A stretch of 64,000 nucleotides of DNA from Hyphomicrobium sp. CS1BSMeth3 (GCF_900117415.1 NZ_FPEI01000004.1:558001-622000), one strand, 5' to 3'. Shown: positions 18,145 to 28,419, counted from the stretch's first letter. A program made the numbers and translations. Notes: generated by a model not told the origin, from the letters alone.

Positions 18145-19287
18145 ATGCCGACCTCTTCCGCCGAATTCGACCGACACATGATGGACATCGCCGTGCGCAT
18201 GGCGCGGCGGGGCCTTGGCACGACCGCGCCCAATCCGTCCGTCGGGGCGATCGTCGTCGACGAGGGCACGGGCGAGGTCATCGCCCGCGGCTGGACGCAG
18301 CCGGGCGGGCGGCCGCACGCCGAGAAAGAAGCCCTGCGCCGCGCCGGGGAGCGCGCCCGCGGCCGCACGATGTATCTGACGCTCGAGCCCTGCGCCCATA
18401 CCGGCCGCCTGCCGACCTGCGCCGATGCGATGGTGATGGCGGGCCTCAAGCGCGTCGTCTGCGCGATCCCCGATCCCAATCCGATCGTCTCGGGCCGCGG
18501 CTTTGCCCAGCTCAGTGACGCCGGCATCAAAGTCGAGATCGGCGTGCAGGCCGACGAAGCCCGCCTCGTGACACTCGGCCATATTCTCGCGCAGACGGCT
18601 CAGCGCCCATTCGTGCAGCTCAAGATGGCGCTCGATGCCGGCCATGCCGTCGCGGCGGGCAATGGCGCCCCTGTCTGGGTGACGAGTCCGGAGGCACGTG
18701 CCTATGCCCATCTGCTGCGCGCGGAGGCGGATGCGATCCTCGTCGGCGCGGGCACGGTGCTCGCCGATGACCCCGCGCTGACATCCCGCTTGCCGGGCCT
18801 CACCGATCGATCGCCGCGCCGCATCATCGTCGACGGCTCGCTGCGCACACCCGCCACGGCCAAGGTCTATTCGGCGGCCGACACGCTTCCCGAGGCCCGT
18901 TTCCGGCAGGTATGGCTCGCGACGCGTGCCGACGAAGCCCACCTCGCGGCTTCACCCCATGCCACCAATCGCGACCACGTGACGTTCGACAGCCACCCCG
19001 AAGGCCCAAGCCGGATCGGTCTCGCGACGCTGCTCGCGCGCCTCGCCAGGAACGGCGTCACGCGCCTTCTGGTCGAGGGCGGCCCCGAAATGTGGGCGGC
19101 ATTCCTCGCTGCCGGCCTCGTCGACGAGGCGATCGTCGCCGTCAGCCCGGTCAAGAGTTCCGGCCCGACCATTCCCGTTGCGGGACCCGATCTCGAGCAG
19201 CATTTTGCCGCTCACCGCCTCGTCTGCGTCGCCCGCCGCATGGCCGGTCCCGATACCCTTCACGTCTTCCGCAGGGAAAGCGAATGA
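18145..19287 (+). CDS. ribD: Bifunctional riboflavin deaminase/reductase RibD
   Basis: It catalyses the second and third steps of riboflavin synthesis. The N-terminal pyrimidine deaminase domain has the zinc ligands in PHAEKEAL and LEPCAHTGRLPTCADAMV. The C-terminal NADPH reductase domain includes FVQLKMALDA, EADAILVGAGTVLADDP and RLLVEGGPEMWAAFL. The 380 residues match the usual length. ATG 18145 is four bases after the nrdR stop; a GTG one codon earlier is possible. The 3' end overlaps the thioesterase start by four bases (ATGA), so nrdR, ribD and the thioesterase look like one operon. ribE, ribH and nusB, often next, are not here. Confidence 0.96.
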   Translation: MPTSSAEFDRHMMDIAVRMARRGLGTTAPNPSVGAIVVDEGTGEVIARGWTQPGGRPHAEKEALRRAGERARGRTMYLTLEPCAHTGRLPTCADAMVMAGLKRVVCAIPDPNPIVSGRGFAQLSDAGIKVEIGVQADEARLVTLGHILAQTAQRPFVQLKMALDAGHAVAAGNGAPVWVTSPEARAYAHLLRAEADAILVGAGTVLADDPALTSRLPGLTDRSPRRIIVDGSLRTPATAKVYSAADTLPEARFRQVWLATRADEAHLAASPHATNRDHVTFDSHPEGPSRIGLATLLARLARNGVTRLLVEGGPEMWAAFLAAGLVDEAIVAVSPVKSSGPTIPVAGPDLEQHFAAHRLVCVARRMAGPDTLHVFRRESE

Positions 19288-19757
19288 CGACGCCGTTCCG
19301 CTACTACACGCGCGTGCGCTACCAGGATTGCGACGCCCAGCACGTCGTGTTCAACGCCCGCTACGGCGACTATGTCGACCTTGCCGTGACCGAGTTCCTG
19401 CGCGCCACCTTCCCCGGGCGCGATCCCTTCGACGGCTCGCTCGAGATCCAGGTGGTGCGCCAGCTCATCGAGTGGACGGCGCCTGCGCGCTTCAACGACG
19501 TGCTCGAGATCGCGGTGGGCGCCAAGCGTCTCGGGACGACCTCCGTCACGATCGGTTTCGAGCTCAGGATCGCCGGCACGCGCGACACCATCGTCACGGC
19601 CGAAGTAGTCTACGTCACCGTCGATCCCACCACCTGGAAAAAGCGGCCGCTCTCGGTCGATGAGCGCGCGCGCTTCGAGGCCGGCGCCGCAGGCCGCATT
19701 ACCGATCACGCCGGCTATTATCCGATCCAGACGGCCGGCACCGCCGTCCTCGAATAA
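19284..19757 (+). CDS. Acyl-CoA thioesterase, 4-hydroxybenzoyl-CoA thioesterase (YbgC-like) family
   Basis: The 157-residue hot-dog-fold protein has the family catalytic segment VRYQDCDAQHVVFNARYGDYVDLA, here split for reading as RYQDCDAQHVVFNARY, with the Asp corresponding to the active-site Asp. A beta-rich half follows. It should hydrolyse a short or aromatic acyl-CoA in the cytosol. It is translationally coupled to ribD by a 4-bp overlap, although no functional link with riboflavin is known to me. Confidence 0.88.
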   Translation: MTTPFRYYTRVRYQDCDAQHVVFNARYGDYVDLAVTEFLRATFPGRDPFDGSLEIQVVRQLIEWTAPARFNDVLEIAVGAKRLGTTSVTIGFELRIAGTRDTIVTAEVVYVTVDPTTWKKRPLSVDERARFEAGAAGRITDHAGYYPIQTAGTAVLE

Positions 19758-20431
19758 GCGCCGAATAAGCGCGCCGGCTGGCGCCAATTTCGGCAGAAGC
19801 GCCGCCGCTGCCTATCATGGCGGCGCAAAGACGCTCATTAGTCTCATTCGAGAGCAAACCGGCGGCGGAAACGCCCCTCTGCGGATCATTTGACAGTGCG
19901 ATCCGCGCTGATCTAAGTATGCCCCCCAACCCGACTCGGCGTACAGAGGGCAAGGAGACTCCTCGCCGCATCGGAGTCGCGGCACAGTAGGCCGGGTGGC
20001 AGGCCCCGAGCGGGAGACCCAGGAGAGGTCCCGCGGGGGGCGGAAGGAGCCTATTCCGGGGGGCGGCACCGCGTTAGGACTGGCACACATTAAGCAAGTG
20101 GGGTCCGGCTGTAAGCTGGATGTCATGGCGTTTTTGTACTGGACCGGATCAGGACGGGCCGCGTGACGCGAAGAGACGAAACTTATGGGCCGCTAGCCAG
20201 GACCAAACGGCCATCTGGGGGAGAACGAGGGCTCCCGCAGTCTGTTCGGCGCCATGGTTCCGAACCGCGGACGTGCCAGAAACCAGCGTTGGCATCGCTC
20301 ATGCATGAAATTGGACTGGTTAAGACGGTTCGGCAGCGGTCGCGACATTCAGAAATTTGAACCGATAGGCGGTGCTCCGCCCCCTCCCCGGGGCCGGCTC
20401 AGGCACCTACCTGAGGGGAATGAGAAGAAAA
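19758..20431. other. 674-bp region without a recognised gene
   Basis: I find no ORF here with family similarity or convincing codon bias. It lies where many alphaproteobacteria have rpoN and hpf upstream of ptsN, but neither is present. It is less coding-like than its surroundings and holds local dyads such as GGCGGTGCTCCGCC (20368-20381). A long GGA/CCC-rich segment (about 19990-20080) could fold, but I could not match it to 6S, SRP, RNase P or tmRNA consensus. Confidence 0.4.
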
Positions 20432-20896
20432 ATGGACCTCGGTGATCTGATCAAGCCGGAAGGCGTCATCGCCTCCCTCAAGGCGAAGAGCAAGAAGCAG
20501 GTGCTCCACGAGCTCGCCCAGAAGGCGGCGGAGCTGACCGGCCTCAACGAGCGAACCATCTTCGAGACGCTGCTCCAGCGCGAGCGGCTGGGCTCCACGG
20601 GCCTCGGCCGCGGCATCGCCATCCCGCACGGCAAGCCGCCAGGCATTAACCGCATTCTCTGCCTGTTCGCGCGCCTCGAGGCGCCGATCGACTTCGACTC
20701 GACGGACGGTGAGCCCGTCGAGCTGGTCTTCCTGCTGCTCGCGCCCGAGCAGGCCGGCGCCGATCATCTCAAGGCGCTGGCGCGCATCTCACGCCTGCTG
20801 CGCGACCCGCTGACCATCGAGAAGCTCAAGGCCTCGCGCGACCGCGCAACGCTTCACGCGGTGCTCACCGAGCCGGCGACCTCCCACGCCGCCTAA
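20432..20896 (+). CDS. ptsN: Nitrogen-PTS EIIA component PtsN
   Basis: This 154-residue EIIA-Ntr protein is the terminal phospho-acceptor of the regulatory nitrogen phosphotransferase system (PtsP-NPr-PtsN), which tunes K+ transport, nitrogen and carbon control. The phosphorylated residue is His66 in [11 protein letters not shown]. Typical segments are [19 protein letters not shown] and [12 protein letters not shown] start at ATG 20432, which gives the usual [10 protein letters not shown] beginning; an in-frame ATG at 20420 is possible. The last four bases overlap the 3' end of uppP, transcribed convergently. Confidence 0.95.
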   Translation: MDLGDLIKPEGVIASLKAKSKKQVLHELAQKAAELTGLNERTIFETLLQRERLGSTGLGRGIAIPHGKPPGINRILCLFARLEAPIDFDSTDGEPVELVFLLLAPEQAGADHLKALARISRLLRDPLTIEKLKASRDRATLHAVLTEPATSHAA

Positions 20897-21690
20897 CCGA
20901 GGATCAGCAGCGCTCCGAGGCCGATACCGCCGAGGATGATGCGCCACCACGCGAACAGCGCAAAACCGTGACGGCTCACGAAGTCGAGCAGGTAGCGCAC
21001 GACGATCACGCCGGCGATGAACGAAACGACGAAGCCGAGGGCGATGCCCCGGATGGTCGCCGCATCGAGCTGGGCATGGGTCTTGTAGAGATCATAGGCG
21101 AACGCGCCGGCCATGGTCGGCATGGCGAGGAAGAACGAGAATTCGGCCGCGGCCCGCTTCGAGGTGCCCATGAGCATGGCGGCGACAATGGTCGCGCCCG
21201 ACCGCGACACGCCGGGGATCATCGCCAAGCACTGGAAGAAGCCGATCTTGAGCGCGAGCCAGGGTGTGATGTCCATGGCCTCGTGAACGCGCGGCTCGAG
21301 GCGCGCGCGGTCGACGGCGAGCAGCACGAAACCGCCGAGGATCAGCATCACGCAGATGAGCATCGGTGAAGCAAAGAGAACCTGCTTGATCAGCGAATGC
21401 AGCGCCACGCCGATGACGGCAGCCGGCAAAAAGGCGAGTACGACCGCGGCAACAAACTTCTGCGTCCGCCGATCGTGCGGCAAATCAATCGCCATGCGCC
21501 AGAGCTTGGCCGAATACACCGTCAGGATCGCCAGGATGGCGCCGAGCTGGATGAGGACCTCGAAGGTCTTCTCAGGCGAATCGAAGCCGAGGAAATGGCC
21601 GGCCAGGAGGATATGCCCGGTCGAGGAGACCGGAATAAACTCCGTCAGGCCCTCGATGAGCCCGAGCAGGATCACTTGCCATGTTGGCAT
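20893..21690 (-). CDS. uppP: Undecaprenyl-diphosphatase UppP (BacA)
   Basis: This membrane enzyme dephosphorylates undecaprenyl pyrophosphate to recycle the lipid carrier for peptidoglycan and other envelope polymers. The 265 residues carry both signatures: [19 protein letters not shown] near the N-terminus and [18 protein letters not shown] near residue 150. About eight hydrophobic helices are visible. It converges with ptsN with a 4-bp overlap of the coding ends. Confidence 0.97.
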   Translation of the reverse strand: MPTWQVILLGLIEGLTEFIPVSSTGHILLAGHFLGFDSPEKTFEVLIQLGAILAILTVYSAKLWRMAIDLPHDRRTQKFVAAVVLAFLPAAVIGVALHSLIKQVLFASPMLICVMLILGGFVLLAVDRARLEPRVHEAMDITPWLALKIGFFQCLAMIPGVSRSGATIVAAMLMGTSKRAAAEFSFFLAMPTMAGAFAYDLYKTHAQLDAATIRGIALGFVVSFIAGVIVVRYLLDFVSRHGFALFAWWRIILGGIGLGALLILG

Positions 21691-21945
21691 ACGTCGACGA
21701 TCCCCCTGGATGGCGTGCTTTAAACGGCACAGACGCCCCTCGCCTGTCGCCGGCTCGCCGAATTGTGAGCATAGTCTCGCATGACCACATATGCGAAGCC
21801 TGCACGGCGGCGACCAAACGTCGTATACTGTTGCAGCAATTGGTCATTAAGTGGGTCAAAAGGGCAACGCCCGGCGGAAGCGCAACGGGCGTCATTTTGA
21901 TGTGTTGCCGTAGCTGCGGCGCATTGAGGAGATGATACGTCGATC

Positions 21946-24900
21946 ATGAGGCGGGCATTGGTCATTCTGGGCGTCCTGGTCGTCGCGACGCTCGCGGCGC
22001 TGTTCGCCGTCCCCGCCATGACCGACTGGGACCGCTACCGCGGCGCCATCGAGGAAGAGGCCTCGCGTCTTGCCGGTCGGGAGGTCCGCATCGGCGGCAA
22101 GATCAACGTGCGCCTGCTCCCGGTGCCCTACATTCACATCGAGCGCCTGCGGGTTGCGGATACGACGGCGGCGATCGGCGAGCCCCTCTTCAAGGCCGAC
22201 GCCGTAACGGTTCGGCTCGCGCTTTCACCACTCCTCAGTGGCACCATCGAGGCACGCCGCGTCGAGCTCACGACCCCGATCCTCAATCTCGTTCTCGATG
22301 AGCACGGCAGCGGCAACTGGGCAAGCCTCGCGAACCGCAAGGGCGAGGCGCGGCTGCCGGGGCGCGTGACGTTCGAGGACATCGCGATCAGCGACGGCGC
22401 CCTCGTGATCCGCGAGCCCAGGGGCAACATCAAATCGCAGTTCCAGAAGATCGCCGGAACCATCTCGGCCGCCGCCCTCGAAGGCCCCTATCGCGTGAAC
22501 CTCACCTATGCCGAGGCTTCCGAGGCACCTGGCGCGGCAGGAGCGGCGCAGTCCGATCGCGAGGTGCGCGAGCTCCGTCTCTCCACTGCGCGCCAGGATG
22601 CCGATGGCAGCGTGCGCTTCAAGGGCACGGTCCGCGTCCCCACCCGCAACCAGAGCTGGGCCATCGACGCGACGGCGCACGACCTCCTCGGGCGCATGCG
22701 CATCGAGGGGAACCTCACCGCCCGTACGCCCTTCGTCAGGAGCGACCCCGTCGCTGCGCGCAACCGTTCGGCCGGCGCGCCTGCCATGGTCGAGATCAAG
22801 TCGACGTTCAAGGCCGACACGGCAAGTGCAGAGCTCGCTGAGCTCACGCTGACGCTCGACGCCGACAACAAACCGCAGCTCGCGCATGGCGCCGCCAAGT
22901 TCACCTGGGGCAAGGAGACGACCGCCGAGATCCTCATCAATGCGCGCTGGATCGACGTCGATCGCATTCTCGGCACCGATGCGAACACGGCTTCCACCGC
23001 GACGCTCGCGCGCATAGTTTCCGGCCTCGGCGACGCGCTGCCCGGTGCGGACAAGCTGCGCGCGCTCCTGCTCCTCGACCAGGCGACCCTCAATGGCGAC
23101 GTGATCAGCGCCCTCAAGCTCGAGGTGCAGAAGAGCGGCGGGGACGGCTACGACATCCGCGAGTTCTCCGGCAATCTTCCAGGCAGTGCGCGCCTCGTGC
23201 TGAGCGGCAAGCTCACGCCGGGCGCGGCCGAGACCGAGTTCGAAGGCCCGGTCACGCTCCGCGGCGCCTCGTTCAACCGCTTTGTCGCCTGGGCCGGGCG
23301 CGGCCGGCAGCCGCCCGAGATCGCGCGCGATGGTCCATTCGCGCTCGACGGCCAGCTTGCGATCGGTCCGGGCCGCATTGCCGGCCAGGCGATCCGGCTG
23401 GAGCTTCCCGGCGGACGTCTCGGCGGCGATGCGAGCTGGCGGCAGGCTCCGACAGGAAGCGATGCGAAGGCCGGCGCAGGCCCCGTGCTCTCGCTCGCCC
23501 TCGACGGCCCCTCGTTCGACTTCGGCGCACTCCTGCCGAGCGAGCCGCGCCCCGGCGCGCTGCTGAAATCGCTCGTCTCGTCGCTCGCTTTTCCGACGGC
23601 GGCACCGCGCACCGATACGATCAAGCCCCCTGGCGGCCTCGCATCGATCGACATCAAGCTTCGCTTCGGCCGTCTCGCAACGCAGGCCGCCGTCTACCAC
23701 GACGTCGATGCCGAATTGGCCTGGGATGGGCGCACGTGGCAGGTGCCGCGCCTCAAGGCAAGCGGCGCTGCCGGCTGGCAGGTCGAGCTCGAAGGCGGTC
23801 TCGCGAGCAACGATGATGCCGATCCCGCGGGCTCGCTCGCGGGCGTCGTCATCAGCCCCGATCGTGCCGCCCTCACGGATCTGCTCGCGTGGCTCGACGT
23901 ACCGGCGACGAGCTTCATCGAACCCCAGCGGCTCGACCGCATCTCACCATTGCGTCTCGCCGGCCGCCTGCAGCTCTCACCGAAGGGGCTGCCCGGCGCC
24001 ACGCGCTTGAGCATCGATGGCGCGCTCGGCGAGAGCCGCGTCTCGGCCACGCTCACCGCGCCGAAACGTGCCGCAACGCTCAACGCGCAGCCGCTCGAGA
24101 TCGACCTTACGGGTGATGCGCCTGCCATCACCACGCTCATCGCCCAGATCGCGCCCGATGGCTGGGCGGCACCGGTGGCAAGTCGCATCCCCATGCCGGC
24201 GCGCCTCACGCTCTCCGCCGTCGGCACGCTCGGCGATGGCTTCGAGACACTGGCCGCGCTCGATAGCGCAGGCGCGCGCGCCGAGCTGCGCGGCCGTCTC
24301 AGTGCACCTGCTGGCGCCACACCCGAGCTCACGGGAACCATGCGGCTCTCGGCCGAGGATCTCGCCAATCTCGTTGCGGCAACGGCGCTCGGGCGCAGCA
24401 GCGGGCTCGCGGGCGTGCCCGTCGCGGGCCGCGTCGCGATCCAGCTCACGGACAAGCGGCTCAAGCTCGAAAGCGATGATCTCTCCCTCGCGGAGGGTCA
24501 GCTCAAAGGCAGCCTCGATCTCGACTTCTCGAAGCCGCTGAAACGCCTCGACGCCCGCATCTCGGCAAGCCGCATCGACCTTTCGCGCGCCCTCATTCCA
24601 CTCCTCGACGAGCGCCCGCTCACCGCGGTCACGCCCGAGGCACGCGCGCATACCACCTCCTGGTGGCCCGAAGCGCCTTTCGATTTCGATCGCCTCGACG
24701 GCTTCGAAGGGACCATCGTCCTCGACACACCCGAATTCATCGTCGCGAATGGCGTGGCACTTCGCGCTGCCCGTCTCGAAAGCACGATCAAGCAAGGCAC
24801 GCTCGACATCCGTCTCGTCGAGGCCGCAGCACTCGGCGGCAAGGCGAACGCGCGCGTGATCCTCGCCAAGGCGCCGGCCGGCGCCGCGCTGAAAGGCAAC

Positions 24901-25839
24901 GTGCGCATCGACGCAGCCGAGCTCGCGAGCACCACACAGGACGGCCGGGTGCCGCCTCTTGCCGGTCGCCTCCAGCTTTCGCTCGACGTGACGGGTTCGG
25001 CCCTCACTGCGCGCGGGCTCGTCGCCTCGCTCAATGGCGCCGGCGACGTGCGCCTGACGGACGGCGTCCTGAGCCGGCTCTCGCCGAGCGCCATCGTGGA
25101 GGCGAGCGAGGCCGTGCTCGCCCCTCAAGGTTCGCTCGCGCCGGGGCATCTCGAAAAGGCCATCCGCGAGCGCCTCGGCGCCGAGCGCATTCCGCTCGGC
25201 CGGCGGCGCATTCCCCTCGTGGTGACCGACGGACATGTGCGCACCGCACCGATCGTCGCCGAGACCAAGACCGGGCGCATCACCGGCACCACGATCCTCG
25301 ATCTCGACAGCCAGCGCGTCGACAGCGAGTGGAAGCTCGACGGCGCCAATATCGCGCCGCGTCCGGGCGCCAAGCCGCGCGGGCCCCTGCCGACCGTCAC
25401 GATCGTGTGGGCAGGCCCGCTCACGAAGCTCGCCGCACTCGAGCCTCAGGTCCAGGTCGATGCGCTCGAGCGCGAGCTGAGCGTGCGGCGCATGGAGGGC
25501 GAGGTCGACGAGCTCGAACGCCTGCGCCGCCTCGATGAGGACCGCGCACGCCTGGAAGCGGAACGCCAGCGCGCACTCGAGGCCGAGCGACAGAAGGAAG
25601 CGGAGCGCGCGCGAGAAAGCCTCGCCGCCCCGCCGCCAGGCCAGCCATCACCGTGGCAACCCCTCACCACACCGGCGGGGCCGCAAGCAAATGGTGCTCC
25701 GGCGCCGGGCGCGGGCCCGGCCGGCGCGGCCCCAGGTGAGCCCGCGGCAGCCCCGCCACCGCAGCCCGCCCCCAAGCGCAAGGCGCCGCCGAAGCAGCAG
25801 CCCTTCAATCCCTTCTCCTCGCTCTGGGGCGGGAACTGA
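21946..25839 (+). CDS. Giant AsmA family protein
   Basis: The 1297-residue envelope protein begins with one membrane anchor (about residues 3-22), then the AsmA start motif DWDRYRGAIEEEASRLAGREVRIGG. A long beta-rich body follows, as expected for the repeating-beta-groove lipid-transfer proteins of the AsmA/TamB/VPS13 superfamily, and the AsmA C-terminal domain at about 1000-1165. After that come a Glu/Arg-rich coiled coil (about 1175-1225) and a Pro/Ala tail ending QPFNPFSSLWGGN. It probably moves phospholipid between membranes. The basic start and LFAVPAMTD cross-membrane segment fix the ATG. Followed by a DUF4139 gene 151 bp downstream. Confidence 0.93.
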   Translation: MRRALVILGVLVVATLAALFAVPAMTDWDRYRGAIEEEASRLAGREVRIGGKINVRLLPVPYIHIERLRVADTTAAIGEPLFKADAVTVRLALSPLLSGTIEARRVELTTPILNLVLDEHGSGNWASLANRKGEARLPGRVTFEDIAISDGALVIREPRGNIKSQFQKIAGTISAAALEGPYRVNLTYAEASEAPGAAGAAQSDREVRELRLSTARQDADGSVRFKGTVRVPTRNQSWAIDATAHDLLGRMRIEGNLTARTPFVRSDPVAARNRSAGAPAMVEIKSTFKADTASAELAELTLTLDADNKPQLAHGAAKFTWGKETTAEILINARWIDVDRILGTDANTASTATLARIVSGLGDALPGADKLRALLLLDQATLNGDVISALKLEVQKSGGDGYDIREFSGNLPGSARLVLSGKLTPGAAETEFEGPVTLRGASFNRFVAWAGRGRQPPEIARDGPFALDGQLAIGPGRIAGQAIRLELPGGRLGGDASWRQAPTGSDAKAGAGPVLSLALDGPSFDFGALLPSEPRPGALLKSLVSSLAFPTAAPRTDTIKPPGGLASIDIKLRFGRLATQAAVYHDVDAELAWDGRTWQVPRLKASGAAGWQVELEGGLASNDDADPAGSLAGVVISPDRAALTDLLAWLDVPATSFIEPQRLDRISPLRLAGRLQLSPKGLPGATRLSIDGALGESRVSATLTAPKRAATLNAQPLEIDLTGDAPAITTLIAQIAPDGWAAPVASRIPMPARLTLSAVGTLGDGFETLAALDSAGARAELRGRLSAPAGATPELTGTMRLSAEDLANLVAATALGRSSGLAGVPVAGRVAIQLTDKRLKLESDDLSLAEGQLKGSLDLDFSKPLKRLDARISASRIDLSRALIPLLDERPLTAVTPEARAHTTSWWPEAPFDFDRLDGFEGTIVLDTPEFIVANGVALRAARLESTIKQGTLDIRLVEAAALGGKANARVILAKAPAGAALKGNVRIDAAELASTTQDGRVPPLAGRLQLSLDVTGSALTARGLVASLNGAGDVRLTDGVLSRLSPSAIVEASEAVLAPQGSLAPGHLEKAIRERLGAERIPLGRRRIPLVVTDGHVRTAPIVAETKTGRITGTTILDLDSQRVDSEWKLDGANIAPRPGAKPRGPLPTVTIVWAGPLTKLAALEPQVQVDALERELSVRRMEGEVDELERLRRLDEDRARLEAERQRALEAERQKEAERARESLAAPPPGQPSPWQPLTTPAGPQANGAPAPGAGPAGAAPGEPAAAPPPQPAPKRKAPPKQQPFNPFSSLWGGN

Positions 25840-25990
25840 GCGCGCCTGCAGCGCCGCCACACGCAGCATTTCTCAACTTATTCCGGCTGCTGCAATTCCG
25901 ACGAAGTGCGCGCGTTGAATGGGGCCGCTCATAGCTCAGGGAAACGCGCCGCCGGCACCTGCGCCGGCCGCGCCAATTTCAGGAAAGTCC

Positions 25991-28135
25991 ATGTCGCGTC
26001 GCAGTCCTTCCCGACCGCCCCATTCTGCGCTCAAGCCCCGCCCCATCCGCCGCGCTTCTTCCGCGCGCCGCGCCCGCCGCATTGCCGCCGCGGCCATTCT
26101 CGCAAGCCTCGTCGCACTGCCCGCCGCCGCCAACGAGCTGCCGCTCCGCCGCGTTGTGCTGTCGAGCATCGGTCTCGCCCAGTTCACGCACGCCGGCTCC
26201 GCTACGGCCGGTGCGACCATCGACCTTCCGGTGCGCCTCGATCAGGTCGATGATCTGCTGAAGAGCCTCACCGTGTTCGATCGCGAGGGCGGCATCGGCG
26301 CCGTGAGCCTCCCCGGCAAGGCACCGCTCCAGGAGCTTTTCCGCGACCTGCCCTTCGGGCCCGAAGCCCTCGGCTCGCCGAGCGCGCTGCTCAATGCGCT
26401 CGTCGGCAGCGAGATCGAGATCAACGGCCCGGTCAGTGCCAAGGGCCGCGTGTTCCGCGTCGAGCCCTTCGAGACCCGCCTGCCGAACGACGGCGGCACG
26501 CTCACGCGCCATCGCCTGAGCCTGATGAGCGAGAGCGGGCTCGTGCAGGCCGTGCTCGAGGAAGTCACGACCCTGCAATTCACCGATCCGCAGGCCCGCG
26601 CACAGATCGAGCGCGCGCTGCAAGGCCTCTCGGAGAACCGCGCGAAGGAGCGCCGCCGGCTCTCGCTCGACATTCTCGGCGAAGGCACGCGCGACATTGC
26701 ATTGAGCTACGTCGTCGCCGCGCCCGTGTGGAAGACATCGTATCGCCTCGTGCTGCCGAAGGACGGCGGGCGCGCCAAGCTGCAAGGCTGGGCCGTCGTC
26801 GAAAATCTCACGGGCGGCGACTGGAAGGACGTCGAGCTGACGCTCGTCTCAGGTAATCCGGTCGCGCTCCGTCAGGCGCTCTACACGGCCTTCTTCTCGA
26901 ACCGCATCGAGGTGCCGGTGACAGCCGGGCAATCGATCCTGCCCAAGCAGGATGACAGCGACAGCTTGGCCTCTGCGCGCGCGGCCGATGCACGCGTGAA
27001 AGCCGCGGCGCCGATGCTCGGCATGGTCGCACCCCGCCAGCAGGCCGAAGCGCAGCGCTACCGCTCCGGCCGCGCCTTCGAGGCTCAGGCCCCTGCCGCT
27101 GCACCACCCCCACCGCCCGTGCCCGACACGCTCGGCTCGGCCGCGATCGCGGCCGAAGCCGAGGAAGCACCGACCCAGCTCCTCTATCGCTTTCCCTCAC
27201 GCATCTCGCTCGCGACCGGCCACACCATGATGGTGCCGTTCCTCGATCGCGAGGTCGCCGCTTCGCGCACGTGGCTCTATCAGCCCGACACGCACGCGCG
27301 CCGCCCGCTCGCCGCCGTGCGTCTGCGCAATGACGGCGATGCCACACTCCCCGCCGGCATCGTCACGACCTTCGAGACCGCTGGCGAGGCCGCGACCAAC
27401 TTCGTCGGTGACGCGCAGCTTCCCCTGCTGCCCAAGGGCACCTTCAAGTTCGTCACGCTCGCGCTCGACACCAAGACCGACATCCGCCGCGAGGATCAGG
27501 GCGTGCAGCGCACTACCCTCGGCAAGTCCGTCAACGGCGAGCTCACGATCACCACGCGTTCGCGGCGCACGATCAACTACGAAGTGACGCCGCCGACCGA
27601 GGAAGACCGCGAAGTGATCGTCGAGGAGCCGCGCGCCACCGGCTGGACGCCCTCCGCCGACCAGCAGGAGATCGAGGAGACACCGACGCGCTATCGCTTC
27701 AAGATCGATGCGCCCAAGGGCAAGACGGCGAAGTCGAAACTCGTCGTCGAGCGCACGGACCGCCGCGTCGTCATGCTGACGTCGCTCGCGCCTGAGCAGA
27801 TCCTGACGACGATCCAGGGTCTCGAAAACGAGACGCCGGCCTTGAAGACGGCCGCCGCGCGCCTCGGCGAGACGATCGGCGAGATCAACCGCGCGCGCGC
27901 CCAGCGCAGCCAGCTCGAAGCCGAGCGCAAGAAGATCGCCGAAGACCAGGAGCGCATTCGCCGCAATCTCGGCTCCGTCGGCGCCAACTCCGACCTCGGC
28001 CGCCGCTATCTCGAATCTCTCAAGCAGCAGGAGGAGCGTCTCGCGGTCATCGCGCGCAGCGAGCAGCTTCTCGAGGCCGAGATCGCCGCGCGCCGCACTG
28101 TGGCGGAGGAAATCGCGAAGGGATTGAGTCTCTAG
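25991..28135 (+). CDS. DUF4139 (MuiA-like) exported protein
   Basis: The 714-residue protein has an unusual long Arg-rich n-region (about 30 residues) before a signal-peptide core IAAAAILASLVALPAAAN. The body carries the DUF4139 pattern, for example TSYRLVLPKDGGRAKLQGWAVVENLTGGDW, shortened here to YRLVLP and ENLTGGDWKDV, the latter near residue 280, and a late TRSRRTINYEV. A Pro/Ala linker sits near residue 370 and a coiled coil at about 620-714 (GETIGEINRARAQRSQLEAE). The function of the family is unknown; relatives were named for mucoidy inhibition. I chose ATG 25991 because AGGAAAG precedes it; the frame opens at 25919. Confidence 0.85.
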   Translation: MSRRSPSRPPHSALKPRPIRRASSARRARRIAAAAILASLVALPAAANELPLRRVVLSSIGLAQFTHAGSATAGATIDLPVRLDQVDDLLKSLTVFDREGGIGAVSLPGKAPLQELFRDLPFGPEALGSPSALLNALVGSEIEINGPVSAKGRVFRVEPFETRLPNDGGTLTRHRLSLMSESGLVQAVLEEVTTLQFTDPQARAQIERALQGLSENRAKERRRLSLDILGEGTRDIALSYVVAAPVWKTSYRLVLPKDGGRAKLQGWAVVENLTGGDWKDVELTLVSGNPVALRQALYTAFFSNRIEVPVTAGQSILPKQDDSDSLASARAADARVKAAAPMLGMVAPRQQAEAQRYRSGRAFEAQAPAAAPPPPPVPDTLGSAAIAAEAEEAPTQLLYRFPSRISLATGHTMMVPFLDREVAASRTWLYQPDTHARRPLAAVRLRNDGDATLPAGIVTTFETAGEAATNFVGDAQLPLLPKGTFKFVTLALDTKTDIRREDQGVQRTTLGKSVNGELTITTRSRRTINYEVTPPTEEDREVIVEEPRATGWTPSADQQEIEETPTRYRFKIDAPKGKTAKSKLVVERTDRRVVMLTSLAPEQILTTIQGLENETPALKTAAARLGETIGEINRARAQRSQLEAERKKIAEDQERIRRNLGSVGANSDLGRRYLESLKQQEERLAVIARSEQLLEAEIAARRTVAEEIAKGLSL

Positions 28136-28141
28136 CTTCTT

Positions 28142-28199
28142 GCCGCGGGCTGCTGGGAAGAGGTGCTTCGCAACCCTCCTGTTGTGCTATGCCCGCGGC
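28142..28199 (+). repeat. GCCGCGGGC-terminal repeat (family C), copy 1
   Basis: A 58-bp unit with 9-bp inverted ends GCCGCGGGC and GCCCGCGGC and internal TGCTGGGAAGAGGTGCTT. It starts six bases after the DUF4139 stop codon. Copy 3 has exactly the same length. Confidence 0.85.
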
Positions 28200-28226
28200 C
28201 GTCAGAGCGATGGCGCAGCGTATGAT

Positions 28227-28345
28227 CCCGCGGGCTGCCGGGAAGAGGCGTTTCGGCTTCCTGGTACGGCCTACCGGCCGGCGCGCAGTCGCGCGCTCAT
28301 GACCGTCGCGCGCCGGTGCCAATTGCATCCCCTCGCCCCACGGCG
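28227..28345 (+). repeat. Family C repeat, copy 2 (long variant)
   Basis: It begins CCGCGGGCTGCCGGGAAGAGG but continues into a block starting GGCTTCCTGGTACGGCC. It shares that block (with CCGGCGCGCAGTCGCGCGC and a GCGCCGGTGCCAAT tail) almost identically with copy 4 at 62.7 kb. Confidence 0.85.
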
Positions 28346-28361
28346 GTAGCTTTGTTTTCTG

Positions 28362-28419
28362 GCCGCGGGCTGCTGGGAAGAGGCGCTTTCGCATTCTTGC
28401 GTGGTGCTACGCCCGCGGC
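28362..28419 (+). repeat. Family C repeat, copy 3
   Basis: A 58-bp unit with the same inverted ends as copy 1 and the core TGCTGGGAAGAGGCGCTT; its interior then differs (CGCATTCTTGCGTGG). Confidence 0.85.

Noticed and set aside
19990-20080. Possible 6S or SRP RNA
   Set aside because: GGA- and CCC-rich pairing is visible, but I could not match the conserved core of any known RNA.
20120-20445. Two or three short overlapping ORFs upstream of ptsN
   Set aside because: No ribosome site, no family similarity, and incompatible frames; treated as part of a non-coding region.
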